Origin: Pseudorasbora parva
Taxonomy: Eukaryota > Chordata > Actinopteri > Cypriniformes > Gobionidae
Length of the DNA stretch: 64,000 nt
Direction: 5' to 3'
NCBI RefSeq assembly: GCF_024679245.1
Contig: NC_090191.1
Coordinates: 43,260,524 to 43,324,523, forward strand
This document shows, piece by piece, positions 39,701 through 48,882 of this stretch. Position 1 is the stretch's first letter; each line of letters starts with the position of its first letter. The position numbers and the translations under genes are program-made. Below the pieces are notes generated by a model. The model ran no database searches, was not told the origin of the DNA, and saw only the letters and a program-made list of their open reading frames with translations.

Positions 39701-42294
39701 ATCATCAAGCTTCAGTCGCGGATCTACTTCACCATCAAGCTTCAGTCGCGGATCTACGTCATCATCAAGCTTCAGTCGCGGATCTACGTCATCATCAAGC
39801 TTCAGTCGCGGATCTACGTCATCATCAAGCTTCAGTCGCGGATCTACGTCATCATCAAGCTTCAGTCGCGGATCTACGTCATCATCAAGCTTCAGTCGCG
39901 GATCTACGTCATCATCAAGCTTCAGTCGCGGATCTACGTCATCATCAAGCTTCAGTCGCGGATCTACGTCATCATCAAGCTTCAGTCGCGGATCTACGTC
40001 ATCATCAAGCTTCAGTCGCGGATCTACGTCATCATCTACGTCATCATCAAGCTTCAGTCGCGGATCTACGTCATCATCAAGCTTCCTCAAACTTTATTTA
40101 AAAAACACGTTCGCTCATTATGATCTGCGCTGTGTATAAACACATCCACTTTTTCATGAGAAATATTGCCCATTTTTCCCCAAAAATGTTAGAAACTAAT
40201 TGTGTTTGTGTGCCTCTCTGAGATTTATCTTTTGTTAATGTTTTATTTATTCGTTTATTATTTTGTTCGTTTACATAAACCTTAATATTATTTTCTTTGT
40301 GATTAAGATTAAGCTATTATGCCTGATCATCGTGCCCCAAATAGACTTTAAAGATTCTCGCTCACTGTATTATGTTTGATTGTATGTTTGCATACCATTT
40401 GCTAATTCGGCAGAAAAAAAACTGCTATTACCATCTCAGAAGCACTAACGACGTTAGCTATAGCCGTATCAATTTACAATCTTATGTCCTTTTTCTTAGA
40501 CGATTGCTCATATATCGAGGAGAGAACCACTATAAATCTGGACATGGAGAACAGCGCAGCTTTCATTTGATGACTTGTGGTTGCATCTCGGGATTTAAAA
40601 AAAAAAACACCATTGTTGAACTACAGTCTCGCCACAGAAATAAAGAACTGATAATCCGAATATCACTTAATATCACCAAATTCTGTGTACAACAGGAAAA
40701 ACTACAATTTGAAAGGACTAACTAATAACGTTACGTTTATTAGCTGAAAGGTAAAGTTATAAGTAACGCGGGCTAATTTTTAAAAAAATTTCTTAAACAT
40801 TTACTTACAGAAAACAAAAGTGAATGAAACTGGTGAGATTTCCTGTTTGTCACGATGACGTCTAAAGTCCCGGCCAAAGGATGTAGTCCTTTGAGCAACT
40901 TATTAGCAACCACCGTTTTTAAGACACAGAGTTTAAAAAAAAAAAATCACAAGCAGGTTAGAACGAGTGTGTTTTATCTCATAGTTTAAAACGTGAAAAT
41001 ATTTAGAGGCTTTGTTAACCACAGACCTTACTTCAGGCGATTTAACATAAACCCGTAGACTTTGGAGCGAGGGAACCGCAAGTGCTAAAATGCTAACTCA
41101 CTTCCGCATTTTGGCCTACAAAGTGACGTCATAACTTCGGCACTCTATTAGACTGACCGAGGAGATGTCAAGTGAATGACCTCTGACCTCAGAGCAGGTC
41201 TGGAACACCCTGCTGTGGTGCTGGCGACCCTGGGCGGAGGTAAGCTCCTTAAGGTCGTGACCCGAGGAGAACACGGGACCCCGCGCTGCAGAGAGAGATG
41301 ACGGGTTACTGGGCATGGCCTCTGAGAGGGCGGGGCCTCTGAACGAATCTGGCTATGGATTGGCTCTTGCCTGATATGATGATGACCCGCAGGTCAGGTG
41401 CGTCGGTCAGGTGACCTCTCAGCGATTCCAGCATGGCCAGAGACAGCGCGTTCCTCTTCCTGGGGTTGTTCAGGATGATCCTCCTGAAACACACACACAC
41501 ACATCTTATGAGTCACTCTGACCCACTGAATCGTTTGAAATTATTGTTTTAAAAAATACATTTCTTAGACACACACTCACTCACACACTCTCTAAAACAG
41601 TCACACACAAACAGACACTCACACTCTCTCACAAACAGAAACGCAATCACACTCTTGCACACTCACACACTCTCAAACACAGACACACTCTCTCACACAC
41701 TCACACAAACTCTCAAACAGACACACTCTTACACACACTCTCAAACACAGACACACACTCTCTCTCTCTTCCAATGACACTCTGAGCCACTGAATTAATT
41801 AATCGTTTGAAATTACTCTTTTAAAAACAAAATGTCTTAGTCTACACAAGACATTTACCTGATGAAATATACAGTGTTCAGGAAAAAGCATTTTCACCTC
41901 AATTACAAAAACAAAAATCACAATATTTGATTTATAAATGTATGCCTAATAAAGTTTTGCAACTTCACAATTAATCAATGCGTTAACTTCTGGTTATTTA
42001 ATACATTCAGACAACATACAGAAGTGACCAAACGCTTTTAATGTGACTGTTTTTAATTCAATTTTGAGCATTAATAAAAATCAGTGTCTCGTTTATTTTG
42101 AGCGACGCTGATGTATTTACAGCGGGTTTGATTCGGGTCAAAGGTCACGCTAGAAGTTCTCACCTGATTCCGTCCTGCTGTTGCATTAAGGTCAGAGATG
42201 AAGAGTCCGAGCTCGTCTTCCTCGTCCAGATCCTCCAGAACTTCCCGCTGGACTTCAGAAGGTCCGATGCTTTGAGAAATCCGCCTAAATTCAT
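36766..42294 (-). CDS. echdc3: enoyl-CoA hydratase domain-containing protein 3, mitochondrial
   Basis: Crotonase-fold protein of mitochondria with an unsettled reaction; linked to insulin sensitivity in mammals. Exons (minus): 42294-42164, 41483-41371, 41285-41188, 38812-38612, 37110-36766; 888 nt, 295 aa, phases consistent. Start [20 protein letters not shown] is basic and amphipathic, fitting a targeting peptide. Conserved blocks: [27 protein letters not shown] (~90-96), [20 protein letters not shown] (~124-143) and [16 protein letters not shown] (~157). Positions of the two hydratase glutamates are Q140 and G160, so classical hydratase activity is not expected; this agrees with the family. 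Intron 2 (41370-41286, 85 nt) has a GC donor. The C-terminus reads through CA repeats (LTHTHNQ) beyond the usual KPVWSHE ending. Intron 3, between coding exons 3 and 4, hosts a 2.3-kb TIR element. Convergent with fbxo7. Confidence 0.95.
37210..38130. repeat. dispersed element, copy 2, interrupted
   Basis: CAGACTATAAGTCGC and, after an insertion, GAAAGAAAGTTTGAAGTGAG and GACTGAAAGCAAGATGGCC match 10418-10760. It ends near ATATAAGTCGCATCC (38118). In the echdc3 intron between exons 4 and 5. Confidence 0.75.
37237..37625. mobile_element. TIR element with TA target, nested
   Basis: Ends AAGGGGGTCGCACACCGGAC and its exact reverse complement GTCCGGTGTGCGACCCCCTT; TA at 37235-37236 and 37626-37627. 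389 bp. The inverted termini match over ~24 bp, so it is young. Inserted into the dispersed element 37210-38130. Confidence 0.85.
38833..41147. mobile_element. 2.3-kb TIR element in echdc3 intron 3, enclosing a minisatellite
   Basis: Left end TAGAGTGCCAAATTTATGAC and right end, reverse complement TAGAGTGCCGAAGTTATGAC, continue GTCACTTTGTAGGCCAA (~50-bp inverted ends). TTA at 38830-38832 and 41148-41150 is a 3-bp duplication; a TA duplication is an alternative reading. No recognisable transposase: the internal open frames are the minisatellite or unsupported. Confidence 0.85.
39068..40087. repeat. 30-bp minisatellite, about 34 copies
   Basis: Unit CAGTCGCGGATCTACGTCAT plus CATCAAGCTT. Variants carry CACC for CATC; two units contain a 12-bp internal duplication (CTACGTCATCAT), one near each end of the array. 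The 30-bp period is a multiple of three with no stops, so three frames stay open for >340 codons. Each unit holds TACGTCA, a CRE/ATF-like site. Confidence 0.97.
41490..41780. repeat. CA/CT-rich low-complexity sequence
   Basis: Irregular CACACTCTCACA-type sequence in echdc3 intron 1. Confidence 0.8.
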
Positions 42295-42465
42295 ATTTAA
42301 TACTTGCAGAAAAAGTCAAGGAGCTCTAATGACGACCGCAACGACACCGGAAGTGCATTTTAGGCCGTTCTCCATAATAAAGGTATTTTTTTCTTCCACC
42401 CAAACAATCGTTTTTCATTTACGAAGAAATACACCGTGGATTAAACTCATTTAACTGCCACATTG

Positions 42466-42518
42466 CATTAATGAACACAATTTAAATATGAATGTATTTA
42501 AATTGTGTTCATTAATGT
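42466..42518. repeat. near-perfect palindrome upstream of echdc3
   Basis: CATTAATGAACACAATTTAA and TTAAATTGTGTTCATTAATG arms with a ~6-bp loop, ~170 bp upstream of the echdc3 start. Extends a few bp further with one mismatched step. Confidence 0.85.
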
Positions 42519-42662
42519 AATGTTGCAGTGTTTATAAATGATGTCGGTGAAAATTATTATTTATTTATCTATTTCAGAAAAACCATATACCTAAATAATT
42601 CTAAATAATCAAAACGTTTTTAATCATTTTTTTATTTTCAAGGTTTTCCTCTCATCAACTTT

Positions 42663-42793
42663 ATTAGCGCTTTTACAATGCCGATTGTTTCAAAGCAGCT
42701 TCAGTGTTAAACAGGACAATATTACAACATAATTAGATTTGGCTGTACAGTCGTTCTGGAGAAAACAGTGATGTTATCAGCTTAATTTAATTC
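42663..42793. repeat. dispersed repeat, copy 2
   Basis: Matches 7775-7915 (GCAGCTTCAGTGTTAAACAG, TTAGATTTGGCTGTACAGTC). Confidence 0.75.
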
Positions 42794-42799
42794 ATCGTA

Positions 42800-43370
42800 G
42801 AGCGACATGTTGGCAGATCAGCATTCCTCTGTAGAAAATAAGTTGCATAAATTATCACATTTCACTACAGGAGATTGTACTAAATAAATAAATAAAATAG
42901 GTAATATGTATATATCTATATAGCAGATACTTACATAAAAGGCATATCAATATCTGCCAATGTCTTATTTATCTGTCTTTTTAAAACATATAATGCAATG
43001 CAATACAATGATGATTGACAGCTGAACAAATAAACCTTGGTTAAAGGCCTGATGATCATAATGTATGGATAATCAAGTAAAGCAAAGCTGCTTCAGTCAT
43101 GAATGTGTTGATCTTGAAATATGACTGGCAATATGAAAGTTATTCTTATGTTTACTTGATAAAAGCGGTGACGGGAAAGTTTGCTACCGATGTGATTGAT
43201 TGGTTTGTTTCTGCACTGTTTGTAGATCCGGGCCGACAGAGGAACAGATCTGGACATTGACTTTAATGATGGAAATCACTGTAAACAAAATTACTTCAGA
43301 TTTAAGAAAACACAACCCCAACCGAAAGATCTTTCACATTCATACGTTTGGCAGAGACTTCTGTCATCTA
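42800..43370. other. unassigned sequence before the repeat array
   Basis: AT-rich. No gene or repeat recognised until the 60-bp minisatellite begins. Confidence 0.5.
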
Positions 43371-43371
43371 T

Positions 43372-44730
43372 TTGTAATTCACTCAAGTCACCACAGGAGG
43401 GAGAAACTCTTTTAAGTTTGTTAGACTAGATTTGCAATTCACTCAAGTCACCACAGGAGGGCGAAACTCTCTTAAGTTTGTTAGACTAGATTTGTAATTC
43501 ACTCAAGTCACCACAGGAGGGCGAAACTCTCTTAAGTTTGTTAGACTAGATTTGTAATTCACTCAAGTCACCACAGGAGGGCGAAACTCTTTTAAGTTTG
43601 TTAGACTAGATTTGTAATTCACTCAAGTCACCACAGGAGGGCGAAACTCTTTTAAGTTTGTTAGACTAGATTTGTTATTCACTCAAGTCACCACAGGAGG
43701 GCGAAACTCTCTTAAGTTTGTTAGACTAGATTTGTAATTCACTCAAGTCACCACAGGAGGGCGAAACTCTCTTAAGTTTATTAGACCAGATTTGTAATTC
43801 ACTCAAGTCACCACAGGAGGGCGAAACTCTCTTAAGTTTGTTAGACTAGATTTGTAATTCACTCATCACCACAGGAGGGCGAAACTCTTTTAAGTTTATT
43901 AGACTAGATTTGTAATTCACTCAAGTCACCACAGGAGGGCGAAACTCTCTTAAGTTTGTTAGACTAGATTTGTAATTCACTCAAGTCACCACAGGAGGTG
44001 AAACTCTTTTAAGTTCGTTAGACTAGATTTGCAATTCACTCAAGTCACCACAGGAGGGCGAAACTCTCTTAAGTTTGTTAGACTAGATTTGTAATTCACT
44101 CAAGTCACCACAGGAGGGCGAAACTCCTTTAAGTTCGTTAGACTAGATTTGTAATTCACTCAAGTCACCACAGGAGGGCGAAACTCTTTTAGGTTCGTTA
44201 GACTAGATTTGTAATTCACTCAAGTCACCACAGGAGGGCGAAACTCCTTTAAGTTCGTTAGACTAGATTTGTAATTCACTCAAGTCACCACAGGAGGGCG
44301 AAACTCTTTTAGGTTCGTTAGACTAGATTTGTAATTCACTCAAGTCACCACAGGAGGGCGAAACTCCTTTAAGTTCGTTAGACTAGATTTGTAATTCACT
44401 CAAGTCACCACAGGAGGGCGAAACTCTTTTAAGTTCGTTAGACTAGATTTGTAATTCACTCAAGTCACCACAGGAGGGCGAAACTCTTTTAAGTTCGTTA
44501 GACTAGATTTTTAATTCACTCAAGTCACCACAGGAGGGCGAAACTCTTTTAAGTTCGTTAGACTAGATTTGTAATTCACTCAAGTCACCACAGGAGGGCG
44601 AAACTCTTTTAAGTTCGTTAGACTAGATTTTTAATTCACTCAAGTCACCACAGGAGGGCGAAACTCTTTTAAGTTCGTTAGACTAGATTTTTAATTCAGT
44701 CAAGTCACCACAGGAGGTGAAACTCTTTTA
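43372..44730. repeat. 60-bp minisatellite, unit 1 (about 22 copies)
   Basis: Unit ATTCACTCAAGTCACCACAG plus GAGGGCGAAACTCTTTTAAG plus TTCGTTAGACTAGATTTGTA. Longer than in the other four units (~9 copies each). Early copies have TTTGTTAG and later ones TTCGTTAG, and two-unit alternations (CCTTTAAG / CTTTTAGG) show duplication in blocks. Confidence 0.97.
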
Positions 44731-44734
44731 AGTT

Positions 44735-44930
44735 CATTTGACTCAGTTTGCAGATAGACATTGTTAATAGATCTGATTGGCTCTTCATGTTAAATTACGT
44801 TTTGAGTATATTCTTCTGCTCTCACCCTCTTGCAGAAGGATGGTACATTTAACAGCATTAGACTTGATTTGTAGTTCACTCAAGTCACCACATGAGGGTG
44901 AAAGTATTTTAAGTTCAATATATAATGGGG
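44735..44930. repeat. right inverted arm, unit 1
   Basis: AGATCTGATTGGCTCTTCAT and CTCACCCTCTTGCAGAAGGA match the reverse complement of the left arm (47900-48090) that precedes the next minisatellite block. Confidence 0.85.
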
Positions 44931-44984
44931 TCAATTTCCTTTTCCCCATACCTCCCCAAAAAAAGAAGGCTAGACTGTAAAAGG

Positions 44985-46610
44985 TCAGTGGTCTGTCTGA
45001 GGGTTTGTCTTGTGGTGAATCTGAGGTCGAATCCCGCTCTTTCTTGTACTAAATCTTAAGTTTCACTGGTTTTGGCCAAATGAAAAAGACATGTACTCCA
45101 AAAAAAGCAGGATGCTTGTGGAAGCAGCAGTGGCTCAGTGGTCTGTGCAAAGCTCTGTCATGTGGAGGATCTGGGTTCAAGCCCTGCTCTTTCTTGTGAA
45201 AATCTCAAGTTTCACTGGTTTTGTCCCAATAAAAAAGACATGCCCCCCCAAAAAAGCGGCATGAGTGTGGTCGTGCCAGTGGCTTAGTGGTCTATGCAAA
45301 GCACTGTCATGAGGGGAATCTGGGTTCGAGTCGACCTCTTTCTTGTGAAAATCTTAAGTTTCACTGGTTTTGTCCCAATAAAAAAGACATGGCCCCTAAA
45401 AAAAAAAGGTTGGTTGTAAAACTGCAGTGGCTCAGTGGTCTATGCAAAGCTCTATCATGCGGCGGCTCTGGGTTCAAGCCCTGGTCTTTCTTGTGAAAAT
45501 CTCAAGTTTCACTGGTTTTGTCCCAATAAAAAGACATGTCCCCCAAAAATGAAGGCTGTGTGCTGAAACTCCAGTGGCTCAGTGGTCTACGCAAAGCTCT
45601 GTCACGTGGAGAATCTGGGTTCGAGTCCCGGTCTTTCTTGTGAAAATCTCAAGTTTCACTGGTTTTGTCCCAATAAAAAAGACATACCCCCCCAAAAAAG
45701 CACACCTATCGTGCAATCTCCAGTGGCTCAGTGGTCTATGCAAAGCTCTATCATGTGGAGGCTCTGGGTTCAAGCCCTGCTCTTTCTTGTGAAAATCTCA
45801 AGTTTCACTGGTTTTGTCCCAATAAAAAAGAAATGCCCTCCCAAAAAAAAGCAAGATGAGTGTGGAAGCTGCAGTGGCTCAGTGGTCTATGCAAAGCTCT
45901 ATCATGTGGAGGATCTGGGTTCGAGTCCCGCTATTTCTTGTAAAAAATCTTAAGTTTCACTGGTTTTGTCCCAAAAAAAAGACATGTCCCCCAAAAATGA
46001 AGGCTGTGTGCTGAAACTCCAGTGGCTCAGTGGTCTATGCAAAGCTCTGTCATGTGGAGGATCTGGGTTCGAGTCCCGCTCTTTCTTGTAAAAAATCTTA
46101 AGTTTCACAGGTTTTGTCCCAATAAAAAAAGACATGGCCCCTAAAAAATGGCTGCTTGCGGAAGCAGCAGTGGCTCAGTGGTCTATGCAAAGCTCTGTCA
46201 TGTGGAGGCTCTGGGTTCAAGCCCCGCTCTTTCTTGTGAAAATCTCAAGTTTCACTGGTTTTGTCCCAATAAAAAAGACATGCCCCCCCAAAAAAAGCAG
46301 GCTGAGTGTGGAAGCTGCAGTGGCTCAGTGGTCTATGCAAAGCTCTATCACGTGGAGAATCTGGGTTCGAGTCCTGGTCTTTCTTGTGAAAATCTCAAGT
46401 TTCACTGGTTTTGTCCCAATAAAAAAGACATGACCCCCCAAAAAAGCAGGATGAGTGTGGAAGTGCCAGTGGCTCAGTGGTCTATGCAAAGCACTATCAT
46501 GTGGGGAATCTGGGTTCGAATCCAGCTCTTTCTTGTGAAAATCTCAAGTTTCACTGGTTTTGTCCCAATAAAAAAGACATGCCCCCCAAAAAAACCAGGT
46601 TGAGTGTGGA
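44985..46610 (+). repeat. tRNA-derived ~149-bp monomer array, unit 1 (10 copies plus one degenerate)
   Basis: Each monomer has TGGCTCAGTGG (Pol III A box) and GGTTCGAGTCC or GGTTCAAGCCC (B box), 43 nt start to start as in a tRNA gene. A T4 run (GGTTTTGTCCC) follows ~50 nt later. Further along come AATAAA and a C-run/A-run. Between the boxes CTCT-GTCATGT-GGAG can form an anticodon-like arm. Acceptor pairing is poor, so this is tRNA-derived and not a functional tRNA. Confidence 0.9.
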
Positions 46611-46685
46611 AGTGCCAGTGGCTCAGTGGTATGAGCATGACCTCTCCAGTCGAGAGGTTCCCGGTTCGAAACCGGCCTGGTCACT
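46611..46685 (+). pseudogene. tRNA-like sequence, plus strand, unit 1
   Basis: D arm GCTC-AGTGGTAT-GAGC, anticodon arm CCTCT-CCAGTCG-AGAGG, T arm CCGG-TTCGAAA-CCGG. The acceptor AGTGCCAG pairs with CTGGTCACT with one bulged base. Nearly a full cloverleaf, but position 33 is not T, so I do not assign an anticodon. Best-preserved tRNA-like sequence of the array. Confidence 0.7.
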
Positions 46686-47036
46686 GAAGCGTGGTTGCGT
46701 TGAGGATCTGAGATGGGCTGTGGCAGGAGCTCCGGATCCAGACAGGAGGATGAGAGAAGGAAGGACACGAAGGCGGGAGGTAATATCCAATACTCCTCCC
46801 CCTGGGGATTTCTGGGACCATAACCAGCAGCGGTTATCTATTGCCGCAAGATGTCGACTTATATAAAAAAATATCCATTCTCCAGACTAAGTCGACAATT
46901 ATCCAGCTGTTTTTTGGATAACCAGCTGCTCTCCTGTGGTCTCAACCCAGACTCCTCCTCGTTTCTCCATCGGCTCCTCAGCATCTCTCCATCGGCTCCC
47001 CAGCATCTCTCCATCCACCGCTCCTTCATTTCTTGG

Positions 47037-47108
47037 AGATCTGACCGGGATTCGAACCGGCAACCTCTGAACCATGAGGCAGCGCTCATACCAGTGAGCC
47101 ACAGATCT
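47037..47108 (-). pseudogene. tRNA-like sequence A, minus strand, unit 1
   Basis: 72 nt. Perfect 7-bp acceptor AGATCTG/CAGATCT, D arm GCTC-ACTGGTAT-GAGC, B box GGTTCGAATCC. The T stem has mismatches and the anticodon loop is 8 nt in the best pairing. Copies at 50787-50858, 55435-55506, 59186-59257, 63684-63755. Confidence 0.7.
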
Positions 47109-47208
47109 CTTGTCTTTACCATTGCTGGAACTTATATTTCACCTTTAACCGCACGTGATCATTGGTTTCACAATAAAGCGTTTAAAGTTGAGGATCATTC
47201 CAACAGGC

Positions 47209-47284
47209 GAAGGCAAGATTTGAACCCACGTCTCTAACGCAGCCTCACACACAGAGAACATGTGTTTGACCACTAGACCATCAC
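47209..47284 (-). pseudogene. tRNA-like sequence B, minus strand, unit 1
   Basis: TGGTCTAGTGG (A-box-like) and GGTTCAAATC (B-box-like) with T stem GTGGG/CTTGC. Extra bases between anticodon and T arms resemble a long variable arm. Acceptor pairing is poor. Recurs in every unit. Confidence 0.5.
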
Positions 47285-47313
47285 AGCTCAGTAAACTTCG
47301 GCAGATATAACAC

Positions 47314-47384
47314 CCATTAGTCGGATTTGAACACAGGACACTGTGATTAAAACACAACTCTTTATCTCCAGAGTCACTGATGAA
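47314..47384 (-). pseudogene. tRNA-like sequence C, minus strand, unit 1
   Basis: D arm CTCT-GGAGATAA-AGAG, anticodon arm TTGTG-TTTTAAT-CACAG, B-box-like GTTCAAATCC. T stem weak. Recurs in every unit. Confidence 0.5.
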
Positions 47385-47418
47385 TGTTTTGAGCTCGAGT
47401 AAATCAAGACGTTCCGAC

Positions 47419-47489
47419 GCAAATGTGGGATTCGAACCAAAGCTTTCGTTCACGAAAGTCAAACGATCATCCTCTGAGCCACGGAGTTT
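47419..47489 (-). pseudogene. tRNA-like sequence D, minus strand, unit 1
   Basis: A box TGGCTCAGAGG, arm CTTTC-GTGAAC-GAAAG, perfect B box GGTTCGAATCC. In units 2-5 a T-to-G change makes the arm a perfect palindrome (CTTTCGTGCACGAAAG). Confidence 0.55.
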
Positions 47490-47899
47490 GGGAAGATGAT
47501 TTGCAAGGATTTGTACCGTAATTATACTTCAATCTTATTATCTGGTTTTACAAAACCATCTGTTTAAATTAAGCTGCTCTTTATAAAAAACTTGTTGTAA
47601 TCATGGAAGGAAACAGCTTCGTTTTTTTGCCAAGATAACTTGACAGTCAAGATTGTTACTGCTCCTTCTGGTGACGATTTGAGTGAATGACACAAGTCTA
47701 ATGAGCTTAAATGCGCTACACTTCTCTAAGAGGGTGAGAGCCGAAAAACACAGGAATTGCCAATAATAAACTATTTACTTTATGTTCTGCCCTCTGTTCA
47801 AACAACTATATTCGAAAAGAAGTCATTAAAGTTAATCTGGTGGCACACTCTACAAAGATTCATGTGAATAACTTCCCAAAAAACCCACAGCATCTAATG

Positions 47900-48090
47900 A
47901 ACTTTGAAGAAATTCTCCCTCATGTGGTGATTTGGGTGAATTACAAATCGAGTCTAATGATCTTAAATGTACTATCCTTCTGCAAGAGGGTGAGAGCAGA
48001 AGAATGTATTCATAACATGAAGAGCCAATCAGATCTGTTTACAATGCCCATCTGCAAATTGAGTCTAAGGAACTTAAAAGAGTCATTAGA
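47900..48090. repeat. left inverted arm before minisatellite block 2
   Basis: CTCCCTCATGTGGTGATTTG, ATCCTTCTGCAAGAGGGTGA and ATGAAGAGCCAATCAGATCT are inverted relative to 48620-48815. With the minisatellite between them they form a foldback block. Repeated before blocks 3, 4 and 5. Confidence 0.85.
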
Positions 48091-48111
48091 CTCGGTTTGC
48101 ATCGGTGTAAT

Positions 48112-48640
48112 TCACTCAAATCACCACAGGAGGGAGAAACTCTTTTAGGTTCGTTAGACTAGATTTGCAATTCACTCAAATCACCACAGGAGGGCGAAAC
48201 TCTTTTAGGTTCGTTAGACTAGATTTGCAATTCACTCAAATCACCACAGGAGGGCGAAACTCTTTTAGGTTCGTTAGACTAGATTTGTAATTCACTCAAG
48301 TCACCACAGGAGGGCGAAACTCTTTTAAGTTCGTTAGACTAGATTTGTAATTCACTTAAGTCACCACAGGAGGGCGAAACTCTTTTAAGTTCGTTAGACT
48401 AGATTTTTAATTCACTCAAGTCACCACAGTAGGTGAAACTCTTTTAAGTTCATTTGACTAGATTTGTAATTCACTCAAGTCACCACAGGAGGGCGAAACT
48501 CCTTTAAGTTCGTTAGACTAGATTTGTAATTCACTCAATTCACCACAGGAGGGCGAAACTCTTTTAAGTTCGTTAGACTAGATTTTTAATTCAGTCAAGT
48601 CACCACAGGAGGTGAAACTCTTTTAAGTTCATTTGACTCA
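48112..48640. repeat. 60-bp minisatellite, unit 2 (~9 copies)
   Basis: Same unit as 43372-44730. Blocks 3-5 (51862, 56510, 60261) repeat the same order of variants. Confidence 0.95.
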
Positions 48641-48882
48641 GTTTGCAGATAGACATTGTTAATAGATCTGATTGGCTCTTCATGTTAAATTACGTTTTGA
48701 GTATATTCTTCTGCTCTCACCCTCTTGCAGAAGGATGGTACATTTAACAGCATTAGACTTGATTTGTAGTTCACTCAAGTCACCACATGAGGGTGAAAGT
48801 ATTTTAAGTTCAATATATAATGCGGTCAATTTCCTTTTCCCCATAACTCCCCAAAAAAATAAGGCTAGACTGTAAAAGGTCA

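Noticed and set aside
39036..40139. Open frames of 346-367 codons on both strands
   Set aside because: Produced by a 30-bp stop-free tandem repeat; no family similarity, no splice or codon-use support.
41306..41500. 64-codon frame reading through echdc3 exon 2 into the intron
   Set aside because: Conserved family sequence stops at the GC donor and resumes at 41285, so the read-through is intronic.
42071..42319. 82-codon acidic frame overlapping echdc3 exon 1
   Set aside because: Different frame from the one that continues in phase into exon 2; the MNLGGFLK frame has the targeting-like N-terminus and matches the family at QQDGIRRIIL.
43372..44730. CRISPR-like regular repeat
   Set aside because: Contiguous 60-bp tandem units with no unique spacers, in a vertebrate genome.
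46611..46685. Functional tRNA gene
   Set aside because: Close to a cloverleaf, but has a bulged acceptor and no T at position 33; called tRNA-like only.
47840..48148. 102-codon frame repeated in four units
   Set aside because: Lies across the inverted arm and minisatellite start; recurrence is due to unit duplication and no family is recognised.
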